NCBI GenBank assembly: GCA_033065855.1
Contig: JAVXUO010000235.1
Location: 124,001 to 188,000, forward strand
Direction of reading: 5' to 3'
Source: Escallonia rubra
Lineage: Eukaryota > Streptophyta > Magnoliopsida > Escalloniales > Escalloniaceae
Length of the DNA: 64,000 nt
Position 1 is the first letter of the stretch. Every line of letters begins with the position of its first letter. The position numbers were made by a program, and so were the translations under genes. Shown in pieces: positions 46,813 to 58,304 of this stretch. The notes under the pieces were generated by a model, which made no database searches, was not told where the DNA came from, and worked only from the letters and a program-made list of their open reading frames with translations.

Positions 46813-47895
46813 TGTGATATAATGTTCTAGTTCTACACAGGTAATGCGCGCCCACATGTTCACATGTTAGCACTTCTTTTCTGAAGCTTGAGAGAATTAA
46901 TCAAACTCCTAGGTGAAAGGGAAAGCTATCATTCCCAAATACATGTAATCACATCCATGTGCTTATTATTGCTGTTGTACCCTCAAACATGTAATCGCAT
47001 CCATGTGCAATTTCATCGTGCTTCATATGTCTACACAAAACAGACTTAGACCGATGCCTGAAAGTTTCTACTTTTTGTACTTTTTAGACATTATGGTGCG
47101 GTGGCACGACACTTGCCCTCCACAAAACTAGCAGGGGTGAAACGTCTAGGAAGAATTTCCAGAAAATATCAAGCACATTGAGATTCAGCCATGTTCTTTA
47201 TAAATTGAAAACAGCAACGGGATGGTGTATGCTTATAAATCGTATGGGAATCAAGTGGCAAGAATTTAAATTGCACATTCTGCAGATGACTGATAACTCA
47301 TTGACAGTCCATTGTCTACAGAAATCATCTTTTTCCGAGCTTTTGGTAACTGAGTTCTTGGTCAGTGAGAAGCAACTTGCAGTATGAGACCTTACTATCT
47401 AAAAAGCCATGGCAAGTACTAGTGGAATGCAGCGACTTAAACTCATAATACACGCGGTTCCACCCAAATTGATGCCTAAAAGCTCTGCATTTTGCTCTTT
47501 GTAGACACCATGGCAACATCCGCCCTCCACACAGATATAAAGATAAAATGGTAGTGTAGATATTCCAGAGAGGATCAAGCATATTTAGGATCTCTAATGT
47601 TCTTTGTAAGTTTAAGAGGATGAAAGGATAAAGAAAGCAGCGGACATGTTCATATGACAGTTTCATGATAGAGATTATCATCCACGTGGGCGGACTAACT
47701 CTGGCATGTTTTCTCATCGTCACGTGGAACATGTCAATGACCAATTGGGAAAGGTATCCTTTTACTCGGAACAAGAGGCGCAACTTGAGTTGGTTGGGTT
47801 GGGTTTATACCTAACCTGAAAAAATTCATGTGTTTTTAAACTCAACGATCTTTAGCATAAAAAAAAAATTTGAGTTAATTAGGTTTGATTGGATC
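46813..47895. other. Intergenic; diverged local duplication
   Basis: Two related stretches (about 47070-47215 and 47490-47630) share TAGACA..ATGG, CCCTCCACA, CAAGCA.ATT and ATGTTCTTT. No gene was supported. Confidence 0.4.
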
Positions 47896-48875
47896 TAGGG
47901 GTGCAACTTGAGTTGAACAACACGTATGCAACGCGTGTCAACACGTAAAAATATGAGTGTTAGCTTAGTTTTATAGACACCGTCGTGGATGCAGGCATAA
48001 AATTGTGAGTCCGTCAAATATATAAGTTGGACATGAGTAAAGGTTTTTAAAAGCTTGCCCAGCCCGTCAGAAACTGATTTCGTCCAACTTTTATATAATA
48101 TGAAGTACGTATAAAAATCTTACATGTACAATATATGGATTTTTTCCGTTTAGTATTTGAAATCCTCTAACAATATCTCCTTTGTTTCTTATTATATTAC
48201 TAGACTTCATAATATTATTTCGAGACTTTTGTCTTTTGTCTTTTTCCTTTATTTTGTCTACTTTTGTTTTATGCTTTTAACTAAATTCATTTTGATATTT
48301 CAATGTACTTTTCTTTCTCATCATGACTAATTAGTAGGTTTGGATGATAATTGGTATGCTTAAAAATTAATAAAATAATACTCCATGCCTCCCTAATTAA
48401 TTGATCATGTTTGACTTTTACGTTTATTTAAGATATGAGTCATATGTTGTTTCTCATTCTACTCCAAGAGAGACAAAGGGAAGAAAGTGGGGCATGAGAG
48501 AGAAAAATGGGTCGGTGAATGATTAAATGCGGAGAGAGAAATAGAATAAAGAAAGTGTAAGAAGGGTAAAAATAGAAAAAAAAAACCTAAAGAATCTTTT
48601 TTAATATAGAAGGTGATCAATTTTTTTGGGACATGAAAAATGTAATATGATCAATTAATTAGGATGGAGGGAGTAACTAATTTCTAACCATAGACAACCC
48701 ATGGGTAACCCATGTCCAGCCCATCCCCACCAAAACTCTTTTATGGGCTGAGCATGAACATATTATTCGGCCCGTAGATGGGCTGGGTTGGACTGAGCAC
48801 GAACACAAATTTTTAAGAGTGGTCTGGACATGGTTAGGCTTTTGGGCCGTTCAGATCACCCAAGTTACAGCTCTA
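47896..48875. mobile_element. Non-autonomous hAT element (TAGGG family, copy 1)
   Basis: The 980 bp element has termini TAGGGGTGCAACTTGAG and, in reverse, TAGAGCTGTAACTTGGG. The flanking 8 bp are ATTGGATC and GTTGGATT (6/8). Internal sequence near the right end (CCGTAGATGGGCTGGGTTGG) matches the copy at 57550-58304 in opposite orientation. A Stowaway MITE is nested inside. Confidence 0.75.
48381..48673. mobile_element. Stowaway (mariner-type) MITE, nested
   Basis: The 293 bp element is flanked by TA. The left end CTCCATGCCTCCCTAATTAA faces the right end TTAATTAGGATGGAGGGAG as an inverted repeat. The interior is rich in GAGAGA and AAA. A sister copy lies at 55189-55502. Confidence 0.88.
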
Positions 48876-49799
48876 GTTGGATTCAGTTGGTTTATTTAAG
48901 TTTCAATTGGTTCATCAAACAAAAGTAATTTTTTATCTAAAAAAAAAATTGATCGGTGGCATCTCTCTTCCTCAACAAAGTTGGTTAAAGATAGCAAGCT
49001 ACTCATCAGTCTCACCATGTAACTTGGTTAAAGACAGTAAGTTGCTCATGTAACCTAGTGTTCCCAACCTATTTTGGTCGCACCTAAAGGCCCACGGCGG
49101 ATCCCGTTTTGCGCGACATGTCACCATGGTCAACAGTCAATTTTTCAATGCTCCCAAGCCGGTCAAAGCGACACATATTCAAGTCACGTGCTTTTTCTCC
49201 TTGTGAAACAACCTTGGTGTGCCTCCCCCTTTTTAGGGGTCGTCCGCCTTTCCCTTAAGGGGGTCGGCCACCTCCCTCTTCAAGGGGTCGGCCACCTTCC
49301 CCTTTGGAGGGGGTGGGGTCGGCCACCTTCCCCTTCAAGGGGTCGACCCCGTTCCTTTTGCACTTGGCCAAACACCATATCGTCGGCCATCGCACACGAG
49401 CCTACTATGCGAAACCAGTCACCTGCGGGCCAACTCCACGACACCTGCCGCCCAACTTGACGACGCCCGTCGCCGATGCGCCGACTATGCGACCCCCTCG
49501 CTCGCACCCAATCTCCGTGACCCCCGTCGCCTATGCCCACGCGCCGACTCCGCGACCCTATCCTGCGCATCAACTACACGACTTCCGTCGCCCGCGACCT
49601 CACTCTCTATCACACTATCGTGCCCCCTGGCACCAAACACACTCCGTCGCGCCATGCGTCGCGCCGCTGATACAGTCGCGCCCCCTGGCTCTTTGTCACA
49701 CTACCACGAACCTTGTGTTGGTCCATACTTTCACCACACCATGCGCACCCTGCCTTGGTCGTGGAACATGTTTCGACCCACTCGGAGTGTGCAGCATCC

Positions 49800-50515
49800 T
49801 GCGGGGATAGGCGACTCCTCCGGGACACTATCTCTGTTAGGGAGCTCTAAGTGCTTCGGCACGAAGACGCCCTTTCCGCCAGGTAGACGGCTCCTCCTGG
49901 ATGCTACCTCGGCCCGTCAGGTAGGCGACTCTTCCGGGACACTACCTTGGCGCCTTCCGAGTGCTTCGACACAAGGACTCATCCTGCGGGGATAGGCGAC
50001 TCCTCCGAGACACTATCTCCGTCAGGGAGCTCTAAGTGTTCCGACATGAAGACTTTCCTTCCGCCAGGTAGACGGCTCCTATGGGATGCTATCTCGGCGC
50101 GTCAGGTAGGCGACTCCTTTTGAACACTACCTTGGCGCTCTCCGAGTGCTCCGGCACAAGGACTCACCCGCGGGGATAGGCGACTCCTCCGGGACATTAT
50201 CTCCGCCAGAGAGCTCTAAGTGCTATGGCACAAAGACTCCCTTTCTGCCAGGTAAATGACTCCTCCGAGATGCTACCTCGGCCCGTCAGGTAGGCGACTC
50301 CTCCGGGACACTACCTTGGTGCGCTTTGAATGCTCCGGCACAAGGACTCACCAACGGGGATAGACAACTCCTCCGAGACACTATCTCCATCAGAGAGCTC
50401 TAAGTGCTTTAGCACAAAGACTCCCCTTCCGCCAGGTAGACCTTCTCCGGGATGCTATCTCGACCCGCGAGATAGGCGACTCTTCCGGGATACTATCTCC
50501 GCCAGGGTGTCTGCG
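49800..50515. repeat. Higher-order tandem array inside LTR copy 2
   Basis: Alternating units with GCGACTCCTCCGGGACACTA and GACGGCTCCT.CGGATGCTA-type sequence recur with a period near 150-160 bp. Inverted counterpart of 1270-1935. Confidence 0.85.
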
Positions 50516-50894
50516 TGACAAGCCTACGTGCTGGGGGCTTTCATCAGCACCTCTAAGGACTATGACCCTTAACTCACTCCGAGAAGGGAGCAGGTCTCCA
50601 AAGGGCATCGCGCCTAGTCCGCTTGGCAGTTGCGCGTCGGGTCTTCCCCACCGCTGCCAAGCCTGTGGGACTCTGCAAGGGCTTGTATAGGTGGCTAGAT
50701 CAAAGGGGTTCTTTGGCCACAGCGACGTTTTGGGAGCTAGTCTTTCTAGATAGACAAAGCGACGTTGTGTGAGGCAGGCCGGGTGAATATGTGATACGAC
50801 AGTCTGTGGAGCACCGGCACATGTGGACCCCTCGGTGACGTGTCACTCCCGGAAAGCGCCACGTGTCGGTTAATGACATCATCATCTCAACATC

Positions 50895-50903
50895 TATAAA
50901 TAG
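50895..50903 (+). promoter_or_regulatory. LTR TATA box
   Basis: TATAAATAG inside LTR copy 2, conserved with the minus-strand box at 873-881 in copy 1. Confidence 0.7.
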
Positions 50904-51254
50904 GGTCTTGAGAATTCATTTGGAAGACTTCAAATTTTTAGATTCACAGAGTGCTCATTCTCACTTTCACTTTCTCACTCTAGAATTCTAGATAGAGAAG
51001 CATACATGACCTTGACTCTGGACCTAAGCATCAGACTGTGACTGTCGTCGTGTATTCACCCAGCGCCATCGCCCTTTGCAGTACTGCCACCCTCAGGCTC
51101 TGTCTGAGAAGTCTTTGGTCTCTGCCTGAGAAGTCTTTGGTCTCTGTCCTTACTCCATCCTTGTTGTGTCTCACATCACTCTACTGACATCTAACTCGGA
51201 CTGCAATCCTTGTGGCACCTCCACGTCGATTGCGAATTCACTTCCTTGACATCC

Positions 51255-51951
51255 CATGACAATGCATCTTCAAAAGTGCCCAAAATAACTAGCAAATTTC
51301 TGCTTGTATCTTCCCCACCCCAGCCGACTCCCTCACTATTGACCCTTAATTCCAGTGGGGTTGCTCACGAACGCGTTCAGTTGTTTTCTGTCTTTCCATT
51401 TCTCAGAAGGCCAGAGAAACAGAGAGAAGATGGCACGTTTGCTTTTATAAGGAAAATGAATCACTAATTTTACCCGGCCGATCAGACGCTCTTACTGAGT
51501 ACTGTACCGAAAGGAGGATGAATCTCAAGTTGGGCAAATAGATTCAATCTTAACTAGGCACAGTTCTAGTTTTGCATTTGATCCAATTTGATTCTGCGCA
51601 ACTGACGACCGATCAAGGTTAAATTGCTTCCCTCACTGTGTTTTACCACCATTTCTGTGCCAGAAGACTTCAAACTTCTGGGAAAGAAAAGCAGATTCAA
51701 ACCAGCAAAATGGGAGATCACCAAGGGCTCTTTTAATTTACTGTACAAACAAAACAAGAAAGAACAAGAGTGTAAAACTCCCATCTCTCACTTCTCAGCT
51801 TAGGTTATAGTATTCCTCCCTGCCTGTATCTTCCAGGAAGTTATCATAGTTAGCTTATTCCGCATATTATAGCGTTATCTGCTTACACTTTACACAAACA
51901 CTGTTAGTAAAACTGGTTTCATAGTTCTCTCTCTGCAGACGGAACTGCTCG
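51255..51951. other. Spacer and probable 3' UTR of the TPR gene
   Basis: No gene was supported. The right part probably contains the 3' UTR of the minus-strand TPR gene. Confidence 0.4.
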
Positions 51952-53149
51952 TTAAAAAGCTTCGACCATGGACGCCGCTGAAACTACTTCTCTCCTCTTC
52001 GTTTCTTCCTCCTCCGCTTCGTCTTCCTCGTCCTCTGCTTCCCACATGAAATGCGCGTAGGATCCCAACACCGCGCTGTCAAAATTAACACATATCCACT
52101 CAGTACGGTAAAGTTTTGGCGCGAAAAAAGAGGAACGTATGATTTGGGATCGAGATTGGGCCAGCATACCAGTCGTCAGGAGCGGCATGAACGGCCTGAT
52201 CGAAGTAAGATTTTGCTCTGCCTTCGTCCCTCTGCGTCTCCCAGATCAGTTTCGCGTACAAAGAAAGCACTTCTCCATCTCCGGGACTAGCTAGTATGGC
52301 TCTTCCGTAGTACTCTTCCGCCTTACTCGTGTCCATCTCTACCTGTAACAGGGGCAAAATCATATGAATCTACCGACTTCATAACTTTGACTTTTTGAAA
52401 ATAGATATGACGCGATCTGATTTGATTGTACTTCAGCCATTTCAGGGTAATTTTGGCTAACACAAGAGTTACTTGTGCCATAAAGGCAATGCTCGTAAAA
52501 TGGAAGGAGTACAACAATGGCACAACGGCTGAAATTGAGGATACGAAGTTACCTCGTGCAAAAACTTGGCGTAGTTTCTGAGCAAAAGCGAATTCGTAGG
52601 GTTTGACTTCAACATCTCCAGATAATACGCGCCGATCTTACCCCGATCCGCGTTTCCACCCGAAAAACCACCGATTCCATAATCATCACCGCCACTGCCA
52701 CCTCCGTTCAACCTTCCTTTACCATTTCCACCGCCCGAAAACTCTAGTTCTTCCAACGGAATCCCATTTATCGGCCAGTGGCAATCCTTCTGATCAAAAG
52801 CTCTCTCGCTCAACACCAACGATCCAACACCTCCGCCTCCGACCTCGTCGTCACTGTCAGAGGCATACTCCTCCTCCGGTATCCTCGCCGGGAAGGACCG
52901 TGACCTGAAAACTCCGCGAATCTCGCTTTCCGCCGCGATCATGTCAGGCTCAGACAGCGCTCTGCGGATAGTACTTCTACGAGTTGTTTCCACATTTAAA
53001 GAGATCATGTGCGAAGAAGAACTGCTCCTCTCGCCGGAGAAGAAGCCGGCGCCGATGTCGCGGGTGGAGATGGACACTCTCGGCGAATCGGGGAGGAAGG
53101 AGGAGAGGTGAACCGGGACGGAGCCGGTTCGCGGAAGAACGGCTTTCAT
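51952..53149 (-). CDS. TPR-repeat (tetratricopeptide-like) protein
   Basis: Three exons (53149-52553, 52342-52170, 52075-51952) give 297 aa in phase. The N-terminal half is Ser/Gly-rich and disordered, with RRALSEPDM and an acidic ASDSDDEVGGGG segment. The TPR-like part runs from about residue 170: YYLEMLKSNPTNSLLLRNYA, then KAEEYYGRAILASPGDGEVL, LSLYAKLIWE, then DQAVHAAPDDCAVLGSYAHF. These are helix pairs of the plant TPR group typified by At4g32340. The C-terminus is Glu-rich. It is probably a protein-interaction adaptor of unknown partner. The gene is GC-rich relative to its surroundings. Confidence 0.88.
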
Positions 53150-53221
53150 GGTTTACTGTTTTCGACTTTTTCCTTCGCTCTGTTAGCACTTCACTGAGGA
53201 GGTTTAAAGTGGGGGAGAGGT

Positions 53222-53230
53222 GTATATATA
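53222..53230 (-). promoter_or_regulatory. TATA box of the TPR gene
   Basis: The minus strand reads TTATATATACA about 75 bp upstream of the start codon. Confidence 0.65.
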
Positions 53231-53256
53231 AGGCGTGAGGTCGAATGGTGCGTTAA

Positions 53257-53390
53257 CACGTGGATGGGAGCACGTGAGGGGGAGTGGCGTTCCCGGAGGA
53301 GACGGCGTTAGTGTGTGAGGGTAGACTAACGCCAACAGTTCCGTTGTCACGGAGAGACCGTGAAATGATGATGTCACTTGTGACCACGTG
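53257..53390 (-). promoter_or_regulatory. Cluster of three G-boxes upstream of the TPR gene
   Basis: Three CACGTG palindromes lie at 53257-53262, 53271-53276 and 53385-53390, just upstream of the TATA box. G-boxes bind bZIP and bHLH factors, and the ACACGTGG context at the first resembles an ABRE. Light or ABA regulation would be inference. Confidence 0.65.
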
Positions 53391-53399
53391 GAAGCGTCT

Positions 53400-55188
53400 G
53401 GCGAAAAGTAAGTGGGGGCCTTGAGCTGGACGGCGTCGGTATAGTTTTGCTTGCACGAGCTCGGATGAACGGACGGGAAGGCCAACGAGAGTGTTCATTT
53501 TGTCTCTTTAGGCAAGCAAACAGTTTGTCGCTAAAAAAGTTCAACTGCTTCGGTAAAAAAAAAAAAAATTATAAGTTTTTTTTATTTTATTTGTTACGGT
53601 TTAAGTCCCGACCTTGTAACGATAAATAAAAAGTAAATTGTGAAAGTACAATTTTACTAAAAATTACAAATCAGTAGAGATATTTATTGTGTATAAATTT
53701 GCTCTGCAAAAAAGATTAATAAAAGATTAGTTTGCTCCACCTCGACAGTAAGAGCTCAAAATTTTGTCTCATTCAACATGCTAGGCTTCATTAATTCCGG
53801 TACAATGGAGATTTAACTTAAGCATTAGTAACAACAAGTATGGCTTCTAATTTAAAATTGACATATAAAATAATTAAAATATTCAAATCCCGTCTAGTTT
53901 TACCAGGGAAATGTCTATAAATCACGTCCTCATATCCTATGCTGCACCTCTCTGTTCTGTGTTAGTTCTATAATTGTGTATTAGCAATGAAAATGTCAAT
54001 CCAAAGTATGAACGTATTAGTAGGATCAATAATTCTTATGCTAAAGTAAGTTGTTATTGGTAGAGCAAAACCGCATGCTCAATCAATCATCAAACCAGCT
54101 GATTTATGTCATATCGTGCTTTAAGTCATGTCTAGCAGCATCATCATCATCATCATCTTACTGTTGCATTAACACTTAGCAAACACTAAAGTACAAAATT
54201 AGTGTGATTCCACAATGATTAACAACTTGATCCAAATAAAACAAAAAGGAAGCAACTAAATAAAATGACACTGCAATAGATATCGAAACAACGTGCGCCA
54301 ACAACGGGCCAAACCCAAGATGGGGTTGCACATGAGAGAAGAATGCGGATATGGTTTCTGTGGAGAGTCTATGTTCCACGCACATACCAGCAGCAGTATT
54401 TTTTATTTTGAAATAAGGGGGGAGGCGTGAGCAATGAACAGCCCCCTTAGTTCACAAATCCGGCCTCCTGTTGACCCATCCCCCGTGTTCCCTACCTCCC
54501 CCATACCATTCCCTGACCCCCAGCAGCAGCCCTTGCCCCGTGATATGCCCACTTGAGAAGCCTGCCCCACGCGAACTCCACGTGATCACAACTTCTATAC
54601 CCTTGCTTTTCTTATTTTTTATTTTTTTAATTTTTTTTTTATAAAAATGAGAATAACATTAAAGATCGTTATAACAGCGAATTACAAAAAGAAGACTCTA
54701 TGAGATATCATGGTGATAGTAAAACAAAACGATAAAGCAGTAACATAGAGTACAACACTATCACAAAAAACAAAAGAGTGTTGTCTTAGTGCAAATGACA
54801 TAGATCATGTTGTAACAAAGAGTCGTGTAGCCAGTCTTGATGTACGTCAATCCTGGCTTGACAGGCAAAGGTTGCTAACGATCTAACCTCTTTGAGCTCC
54901 ATCGATGATGCCCCCTTGCTAAGTGGCATGCCTTTACTTGTTTTTCATTTTAACTTTTTTTTTTTAAACAATTGAAATACTTAAACTTCACTTTTTACTA
55001 TTTAAACTCTATTTTTTACGTCGAAAGCTCTTAACAGATTGCTATCTAGCTTTAGTTTTTGGGCTGCACGAAGATCAGAAGGCTTTTGTTGCCCTCCAAA
55101 GTTTCCTCGACCTTCCACTCAATTTTTTTTGGAGGTAATGAAATAAAACTTACTCATGCTTCAGTTTCTCTTTTCTTCCCAAATACTA
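53400..55188. other. Intergenic, no gene supported
   Basis: AT-rich. The minus strand at about 54730-54910 gives a frame with ELKEVRSLATFACQARIDVH and QDWLHDSLLQH that I could not match; it may be a TE remnant. Confidence 0.4.
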
Positions 55189-55502
55189 CTCCTTCCTTTC
55201 CTAATTAATTGATCGTCTTTGACTTGCATGCTTATCCAGAATATGAGTTATATTTTATCAAATTTATATTTTATTCCAAGAGAGAGAGAGAGAGAGAGAG
55301 ATAAGGAAGAAAGTAGGCCTAGAGAGAGAAAAATAAGTTGATAGAGAATTAAATATGAAGAGAGAAATAGAATTAAAAAAAATTGTAAGAAGGTTAAACA
55401 CGGAAAAAACACATATACAATCTTTTTTCATTTGGAAAGTGATCAATTCTTTTGAGACAGTTCAAAAAGAAAATATGATCAATTTTTCTAAGACGGAAAG
55501 AA
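55189..55502. mobile_element. Stowaway MITE (second copy)
   Basis: The 314 bp element is flanked by TA. The left end CTCCTTCCTTTCCTAATTAA corresponds to the 48381-48673 family, and the two share TTGATC.T.TTTGACTT, the (AG)n block and AATATGATCAATT. The right terminus (AAGACGGAAAGAA) has decayed. Confidence 0.85.
55279..55300. repeat. (AG)11 microsatellite
   Basis: Dinucleotide run inside the Stowaway copy. Confidence 0.9.
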
Positions 55503-57549
55503 TAATATTTTATTGAATGTATGACAATAATAGAGTACCAGGTAGTAACAAGAATAAAAAAGAAGAAGTGAAGAAAGGATGGCCTTATAAAGCCAAATTA
55601 GCACTGGTTGGCGATAAGGAGCCCATTGCTTGACTAGCTCAACATATCATAAGTAGTATACTTTTCCTAGCGTGATCTTATCTTATCTTTACTATATTCG
55701 ACAAAACAAATCTCGGATGACAACGAAAGGCTCACTTCCATTTAGCGATATAATTGATTAATTCGCATTAAAAAACAAATAGCTTGACAATGCCATTACT
55801 ATTAAATATTAATAGTCTAAAAATATAATATCTTATCATCTACTCTAGTCAGCTTTAGTAGATCTTAACTGATCAAATGACAATTTGACCCCGTTCTTTC
55901 CAGGTTATTCTGCCTAATAAACCTCAAACCCAGCACAATGTTGCTTTACTGCAGTGCATACTGAAATGTAAATTAACACATTTAATACATCGGTGTCATG
56001 GTCTGTCAGTAATCAACTTGTTCACCTCAAAAAGCTCTTGGCGTGGTACAAAAAAGACTTGGAATCATTTCTTGCCTACATGGAGTAAGGGGATTAAATG
56101 CTACCTTCCCGGAGTATTTCTTTTCCTCGTTCACTTTTGTGTACTGTGCTTCTACTTCTTTCAACTCCAATGGGGTTCCAATCCATCCATCAGCCTCCAT
56201 CCCCTTGAGGTTACACTGTTCACCATCTAGCTCCAACTCGGTGGATTATATATATATATAGATATGGCCCTGCTCAATTCCAAGAAAGAACATTGTGATA
56301 CACGACTAGAATTCTATTAAAACCACCAAAATATATAAACACAAACGTTTTGATTGAATTAGGGTTGCATTATTTCTCTTCCTCACCATTTTGGGGGGAA
56401 TTCAGATTGCTATTCTCTACTATAATCATTTCTGCCATTCCACCGACATTGCTGGATCGGTAGCTAAAAGCCCAGGCCTATGGAATTATTGATCTTGTAG
56501 TGTTTGAATGAAAATCGCCCAGATTTCACTCAAATCTGTGATTTTCCATTCATTTCAACACTTCCATGATCCCTTCTCAAACTAAACACGAATCTTTCAA
56601 TTCATTTGGTTCTCAAAAGGGCCATGTGCTTTGACTTGAGTTCTTGGAAGCATTGAAGTTTAACTGAACTACTTACGAGCTGCTACTAAAATCGCCCTTC
56701 CGGCTATATTTTTTGTTACTCACCCAAAGAAAACAGAGTTCTGTGCTGCACCGAGACTGATGTAAATTCTGATTATTGTAAGAGGATTAGTACTTGAAGC
56801 ACATCAACAATGTGCTCTCAAGTATACTTACCAGTTAAAATTATTGAGCTTTGAAGTGCAGAGGAGGAAGAACAATGCACAAGAAGAAGATAGGAAAGGG
56901 AACCCACTTCTGCCTTCAACCACGCCGAAGTACTTTGGCAATAACATGTTGGCATCAAGTTTGCAAGTAAATTGCTGAACATGTTTGTAATTATGTGGCA
57001 CGCTCCAAATCAGTACGTGGCACTGGATAGGAAAAACTTCCTTGTATTCAGTTTGGACTCACCTACTGCTATGGAAACCCTACAGGTTAGATATCAGTTT
57101 TGCCAAAAGTCTTCCTAACCAGTTTGGAGACAACTGATGGGAAGAAGGTCTAGTACTATCACTACTATGCAGGCAATCAAGTCCTAATCCAACTGCATCT
57201 TTTTTGCTACTACAAGTAAATCACAGACATTCAGGAGGCCAGCCAACAGTATTGGAAGAGAGAGATGCAAGTGTTGGTTCCGGCAGCAATCAACTGTTTT
57301 TCCCGTTTAATTTTAAAGGGTGTTGAAGTTTGGTGCTTGTGGGTTGCATGGTTTTGTGGGGTTCATTCGTGGCGCTAAGAGAAGAACATGTAGAAAGGAA
57401 GAAGAAAAAAGTACGTCTGGGAATTGATGTTGTCTTTTTACGAACGGTGCCGAAATAGCAAATAGCCAAACCCTTATTCTGTAAGTAGATTGTACAGCTG
57501 CTCAAAGTGCTTGGCACCCAGGTTATTTCCAGGTTCAGAGACCTTCAAG
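55503..57549. other. Intergenic, nothing recognised
   Basis: Only short, unsupported open frames and an AT run near 56248-56262. Confidence 0.45.
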
Positions 57550-58304
57550 TAGGGCTGTAACTTGGGTAGGCTAAATGGGCCAAAGGGTGGGAACATGCCC
57601 TGCCCACTCTCAGAAATTCGTTCCCGTGTCTATCCCAGCCCGTCTACGGGCCGAATAATATTTATCCACGCCCAGCTCATAAAAATTTTGGTAGGCACAG
57701 ACTGGACAACGGCTGCCCACAAGTTGTCTATTGTTACAAATTAATTTTTGTTTACTTAATTTTAAGTGTATCAATTACCATTCAAATCTACTAACTAGTC
57801 ATGAGTTTTTATTTACTTATCTTTTAGTATATCAATTACCATCCAAGTCTACTAAAGTCATGATAATGAAGAACAATATAGCGAAATCTTAAAATAAATA
57901 TAAATATAAGCATGGAAACAAAGTTTTAGGACAAGATAAAAGAAAAAGACAAGAGCCTTGAAACAATCTTAAGAAGTCTAATACTATAATTAGAAACAAA
58001 ACTGGGAAAAAACAAAAGAAGTCTTTAAAGGTCTCCAAACCCATGCGGTTAAAGGATTTAAAGGCTAAGGGAAAAAAACACCTATCTTGTTCACATAAAA
58101 TTACATATACAATTTGAAATATATAATAATTAGAGGGGTTAGGGTTCTCACGGGCTGCCTTTAAGAACCTTTGCACATGCCCAACCCATATTTTTTACGG
58201 GCTCAAACTTCTGTGTCCACGTCCACCACGGTCTCTATAAAAGTAAGCCCATGTCCATGTTTCTATGGACTGGCACGGGTTGCCCGGCCCAAGTTACATC
58301 CCTA
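57550..58304. mobile_element. Non-autonomous hAT element (TAGGG family, copy 2)
   Basis: The 755 bp element has left end TAGGGCTGTAACTTGGGT and right end, in reverse, TAGGGATGTAACTTGGGCC. Internal blocks such as CCCGTCTACGGGCCGAATAA match 47896-48875 in opposite orientation. The flanking 8 bp (CCTTCAAG and CCTAAGAA) are not a clean duplication, so target-site evidence is weak. Confidence 0.7.

Larger units (their letters stand above)
49059..51254 (+). mobile_element. Solo giant LTR (copy 2, inverted relative to copy 1)
   Basis: About 2.2 kb starts TGTTCCCAACCTATT and ends near CTTCCTTGACATC, the plus-strand counterpart of 556-3285. TATAAATAG at 50895-50903 lies about 350 bp from the 3' end. 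The tandem block (49800-50510) has the same CTCCTCCGGGACACTATCTC units. The clear 5 bp duplication seen for copy 1 is absent here (CCTAG against CATGA). Confidence 0.8.

Noticed and set aside
49074..50608. Long frames (up to 168 codons) in the second GC-rich block
   Set aside because: Same LTR and tandem array as copy 1, inverted; these are repeat artefacts.
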